Positions 4,585 through 7,157 of a stretch of 7,157 nucleotides of DNA are shown one piece after another. Made by a program: the position numbers and the translations under genes. Origin of the DNA: an uncultured Dietzia sp. (GTDB lineage: Bacteria; Actinomycetota; Actinomycetes; Mycobacteriales; Mycobacteriaceae); NCBI GenBank assembly GCA_946570335.1, contig CAMNYG010000061.1:1-7157 (forward strand), given 5' to 3'. Each line of letters starts with the position of its first letter. The first letter of the stretch is position 1. A model generated the notes under the pieces. That model had not been told where the DNA came from. It worked only from the letters and a program-made list of their open reading frames with translations, and ran no database searches.

Positions 4585-7157
4585 CTACTTCGCGGAGGCC
4601 TTCTTCTTGGCCGGGGCCTTCCTGGCGGGCGCCTTCTTGGCCGGGGCCTTCGCCCGACGCTCGGAAAGCAGCTCGGAGGCACGCGCGTCGGTCAGCGTCT
4701 CCACGGTGTCCCCCTTGCGCAGGGAGGCGTTGGTTTCGCCGTCGGTGACGTACGGGCCGAATCGGCCGTCCTTGACGAGCATCTGCTTACCGGAGACCTC
4801 GTCGACGCCCAACTCGCGCAACGCCTTGGGCGCGGCGGCCTGGCGGCCCCGACGCTTGGGCTCGGCGTAGATCTTGAGCGCCTGCTCGAGGGTCGTGGTG
4901 AACACGGCGTCCTCGGACTCGAGGGTCCGCGAGTCGGTGCCCTTCTTGAGGTACGGCCCGTACCGGCCGAGCTGGGCGGTGATCTCCTCGCCGCTGGCGG
5001 GGTCCACGCCCACCACGCGCGGCAGCGAGAGCAGCTTGAGCGCGTCGGAGAGCGTGACGGTCGCCGGGTCCATGGACTGCATGAGCGACCCGGTCCGCGG
5101 CTTGGGCCCGGTGGGGTTCTCCGCGTCCTTCTTCGCCTTCCGCGTCACCGCGGACTTGGCCTTGGTGGCGGCCTTCTTGGCCTCGGCGATCTCGTCGTCG
5201 CTGGTGGCGGCGGCGATCGCGGCCTCGCGCTCGGCGTCGATCCGCTTCTTCTCCGCCTCGGCGTCGGCGAGCACCTTCTTCGCCCAGGCGGCCTTCTCCG
5301 CGTCGCTGGGCTCGGGCAGCTTCTCGGTCACGTAGGGCCCGTAGCGCCCGTCCTTGACGACGATCTCGTGCCCGGTCTCGGGATCCACGCCCAGGGGCCG
5401 CCCGTCCTGGGGGGTGGCGAAGAGCTTCTCGGCCACCTCGAGGGTGAGCTCGTCGGGGCTCATCCCCTCGGGGAGGTTGGCGCGCTGCGACTCGTCCTCG
5501 CCCGACTCCCCCTTCACCGTGCGCTCGAGGTAGGGGCCGTAACGGCCGACCCTGACGTACACGGGTCGCCCCTCGGCGTCGTCGAACACGCGGATGGAGT
5601 TGATGCTGCGGGCGTCGATGGCCTCGAGGTTGACGTCGACGAGGTTCTTCAGGCCGACGGCGTAGTTGGCGGCGGTCTCGGCGTCGGCGCGGTCGCCGGC
5701 CCCGAAGTAGAACCGTCGCAGCCAGTCGCCGCGGTTCTCCCGACCCTCGGCGATCGCGTCGAGCTCGTCCTCCATGAGGGAGGTGAAGTCGTAGTCGACG
5801 AGCCGGCCGAAGTTCTGCTCGAGCAGCCCGACCACGGCGAACGCCACCCAGCTGGGCACGAGGGCGTTACCGCGCGAGTAGACGTAGCCGCGGTCCTGGA
5901 TGGTGCGGATGATGCTGGCGTAGGTGGAGGGACGTCCGATGCCCATCTCCTCCATAGCCTTGACGAGGCTGGCCTCGGTGTAGCGGGCGGGCGGGCTGGT
6001 GGTGTGGCCCTCGGGCAGGAGGTCCGAGCCGGTGAGGTGCTGCCCCTCGTCGAGGCGGGGCAGCCGCTTCTCGGCGTCGTCGGCCATCTTCCCGTCGCGT
6101 GAGGACTCGGTCTCGTCGGTGGCCTCGACGTAGGCCTTGAGGAAGCCGGGGAACGTGATGGTGCGGCCGGAGGCGGCGAAGGTGGCCTTGCTGTAGCCGG
6201 AGTCGTTGGCGCCGGCCTCGCCGGTGATCCGGATGCTCACGGTGGTACCGCGGGCGTCGGCCATCTGGGAGGCGACGGTGCGCTGCCAGATCAGCTCGTA
6301 CAGGCGGTACTCCTCGGCGTCCAGCACGCTGTGGAGCTGGCCGGGGGTGGCGAACGTCTCGCCGGCGGGGCGGATGGCCTCGTGGGCCTCCTGCGAGTTC
6401 TTGACCTTGCGGTTGTACTGCCGCGGCGTGGGTGAGACGTACTCACTGCCGTACAGCTCCGCCGCCTGTGCCCGGGCGGCGGCGATGCCGCCCTCGGACA
6501 GGGTGGTGGAGTCGGTTCGCATGTAGGTGATGTAGCCGTTCTCGTACAGTCGCTGCGCGATGCGCATCGTCCGTTCCGAGGTGTAGCGCAGCTTGCGGCC
6601 GGATTCCTGCTGCAGCGTGGAGGTCATGAAGGGCGCGTAGGGGCGCCGCGTGTAGGGCTTGGACTCCACGGAGTCGACGACGAAGTCGGCACCCTCGAGC
6701 GCGCCGGCCAACGCCGTGGCCGCCTTCTCGCCGAGTACGACGGAGTCCCTGGCCGCACCGGTGGTCTTGAGACGGCCGTCCTGACCGAAGTCCCGGCCCT
6801 GCGCCACGCGGGCACCGTCGACCGCGGACAGTCGCGCGGTGAAGCTCTTCGGCTCGCCGGCGTCGCCACCGGTGACGCCCTGGGTGGCGAGGGTGGCGGT
6901 GATGTCCCAGTAGTCGGCGGCGACGAACGCCATGCGCTCGCGCTCACGCTCGACGATCACGCGGGTGGCCACCGACTGCACGCGGCCGGCCGACAGCCGC
7001 GGCATGACCTTCTTCCACAGCACCGGCGAGACCTCGTAGCCGTAGAGGCGGTCGAGGATGCGGCGGGTCTCCTGGGCATCGACCAGGTCGGTGTCCAGCT
7101 CTCGGGTGTTCTCGGCGGCGGCGAGGATCGCGGGCTTGGTGATCTCGTGGAACACCA
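4585..7157 (-). CDS. topA: DNA topoisomerase I (type IA), 5' end outside the window
   Basis: About 857 codons to the TAG at 4585-4587 are visible. The frame stays open to the window edge, so the N-terminal part of the TOPRIM domain is missing. The enzyme relaxes negative supercoils through a covalent 5'-phosphotyrosine. Counting from the first complete codon, the core shows LSAGRVQSVATRV (54-66), the active-site GYITYMRTDST (207-217; catalytic Tyr211, codon 6523-6525) and MGIGRPSTYASI (404-415). The C-terminus has four GR(Y/F)GPY modules at about 537, 603, 730 and 798, an Ala/Lys/Glu-rich charged linker (about 618-682) between the second and third, and a basic tail built of K-A-P-A-K units. 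No cysteine occurs in the visible protein, so there is no zinc ribbon as in E. coli TopA; this is the known mycobacterial/actinobacterial form, in which the C-terminal repeats and Lys tail bind DNA. The GTG at 7155 is an internal Val and not the start. The gene is convergent with the cyclase. Confidence 0.97.
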   Translation of the reverse strand, partial: VFHEITKPAILAAAENTRELDTDLVDAQETRRILDRLYGYEVSPVLWKKVMPRLSAGRVQSVATRVIVERERERMAFVAADYWDITATLATQGVTGGDAGEPKSFTARLSAVDGARVAQGRDFGQDGRLKTTGAARDSVVLGEKAATALAGALEGADFVVDSVESKPYTRRPYAPFMTSTLQQESGRKLRYTSERTMRIAQRLYENGYITYMRTDSTTLSEGGIAAARAQAAELYGSEYVSPTPRQYNRKVKNSQEAHEAIRPAGETFATPGQLHSVLDAEEYRLYELIWQRTVASQMADARGTTVSIRITGEAGANDSGYSKATFAASGRTITFPGFLKAYVEATDETESSRDGKMADDAEKRLPRLDEGQHLTGSDLLPEGHTTSPPARYTEASLVKAMEEMGIGRPSTYASIIRTIQDRGYVYSRGNALVPSWVAFAVVGLLEQNFGRLVDYDFTSLMEDELDAIAEGRENRGDWLRRFYFGAGDRADAETAANYAVGLKNLVDVNLEAIDARSINSIRVFDDAEGRPVYVRVGRYGPYLERTVKGESGEDESQRANLPEGMSPDELTLEVAEKLFATPQDGRPLGVDPETGHEIVVKDGRYGPYVTEKLPEPSDAEKAAWAKKVLADAEAEKKRIDAEREAAIAAATSDDEIAEAKKAATKAKSAVTRKAKKDAENPTGPKPRTGSLMQSMDPATVTLSDALKLLSLPRVVGVDPASGEEITAQLGRYGPYLKKGTDSRTLESEDAVFTTTLEQALKIYAEPKRRGRQAAAPKALRELGVDEVSGKQMLVKDGRFGPYVTDGETNASLRKGDTVETLTDARASELLSERRAKAPAKKAPARKAPAKKKASAK
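4603..4651. repeat. 30-bp period direct repeat encoding the basic tail of TopA
   Basis: A 19-bp block (CTTCTTGGCCGGGGCCTTC) occurs identically at 4603-4621 and 4633-4651, a 30-bp period equal to ten codons. It encodes the repeated KAPAKK-type units of the TopA tail. Such short coding repeats can gain or lose units by slippage. Confidence 0.75.

Noticed and set aside
4519..6102. A 527-codon open frame on the plus strand, antisense to topA
   Set aside because: It is the mirror of the topA codons in very GC-rich DNA. The predicted protein is a Gly/Leu/Val/Arg-rich low-complexity string with no family motif, while topA matches its family throughout.
7153..7155. GTG as start of topA
   Set aside because: The frame continues through it to the window edge, and the residues after it (FHEITKPAI) match the middle of TopA proteins. 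It is an internal Val.

Overview
The window is high-GC DNA that reads as the chromosome of an actinobacterium, most likely of the order Mycobacteriales (Mycobacterium, Gordonia, Dietzia, Rhodococcus and relatives). Three things point there: a DNA topoisomerase I with no zinc ribbon but repeated GRYGPY modules and a Lys/Ala/Pro tail; a six-helix HAMP adenylate cyclase of the Rv3645 type; and the gene order topA(-) / cyclase(+) / DNA polymerase III delta'(-), which as I recall it is that of M. tuberculosis Rv3646c-Rv3645-Rv3644c. The genus cannot be fixed from this sequence alone.

Layout from left to right. 1-66 (-) is the start of a gene with an N-terminal membrane segment that runs off the window. 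173-976 (-) is a crotonase-family acyl-CoA enzyme. Its upstream region (about 1003-1075) carries a sigma-70-like promoter and three inverted repeats. 1143-1328 (+) is the C-terminal scrap of a phage-type tyrosine recombinase. It is followed by a strong hairpin (1334-1363) and a tRNA-Thr(CGU) gene on the minus strand (1374-1446), which is the usual arrangement of a decayed tRNA-integrated element. 1539-2750 (-) is the clamp-loader subunit delta' (holB). 2858-4435 (+) is the membrane adenylate cyclase, divergent from holB. 4585-7157 (-) is most of topA, convergent with the cyclase and cut off at its 5' end by the window edge.

The genes are mainly housekeeping: chromosome replication and topology (holB, topA), translation (tRNA-Thr), cAMP signalling (the cyclase) and acyl-CoA metabolism (the crotonase). 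They are mostly separate transcription units and not one operon. holB and the cyclase are divergent across about 107 bp, and each has a TAGNNT box 6-7 nt before its ATG, which suggests leaderless transcripts in both directions.

I see no CRISPR array, no intact mobile element and no convincing new system. The points most worth a second look are the integrase scar beside tRNA-Thr, the dyads around the crotonase promoter, the altered catalytic site of the crotonase, and the paired leaderless-type promoters.
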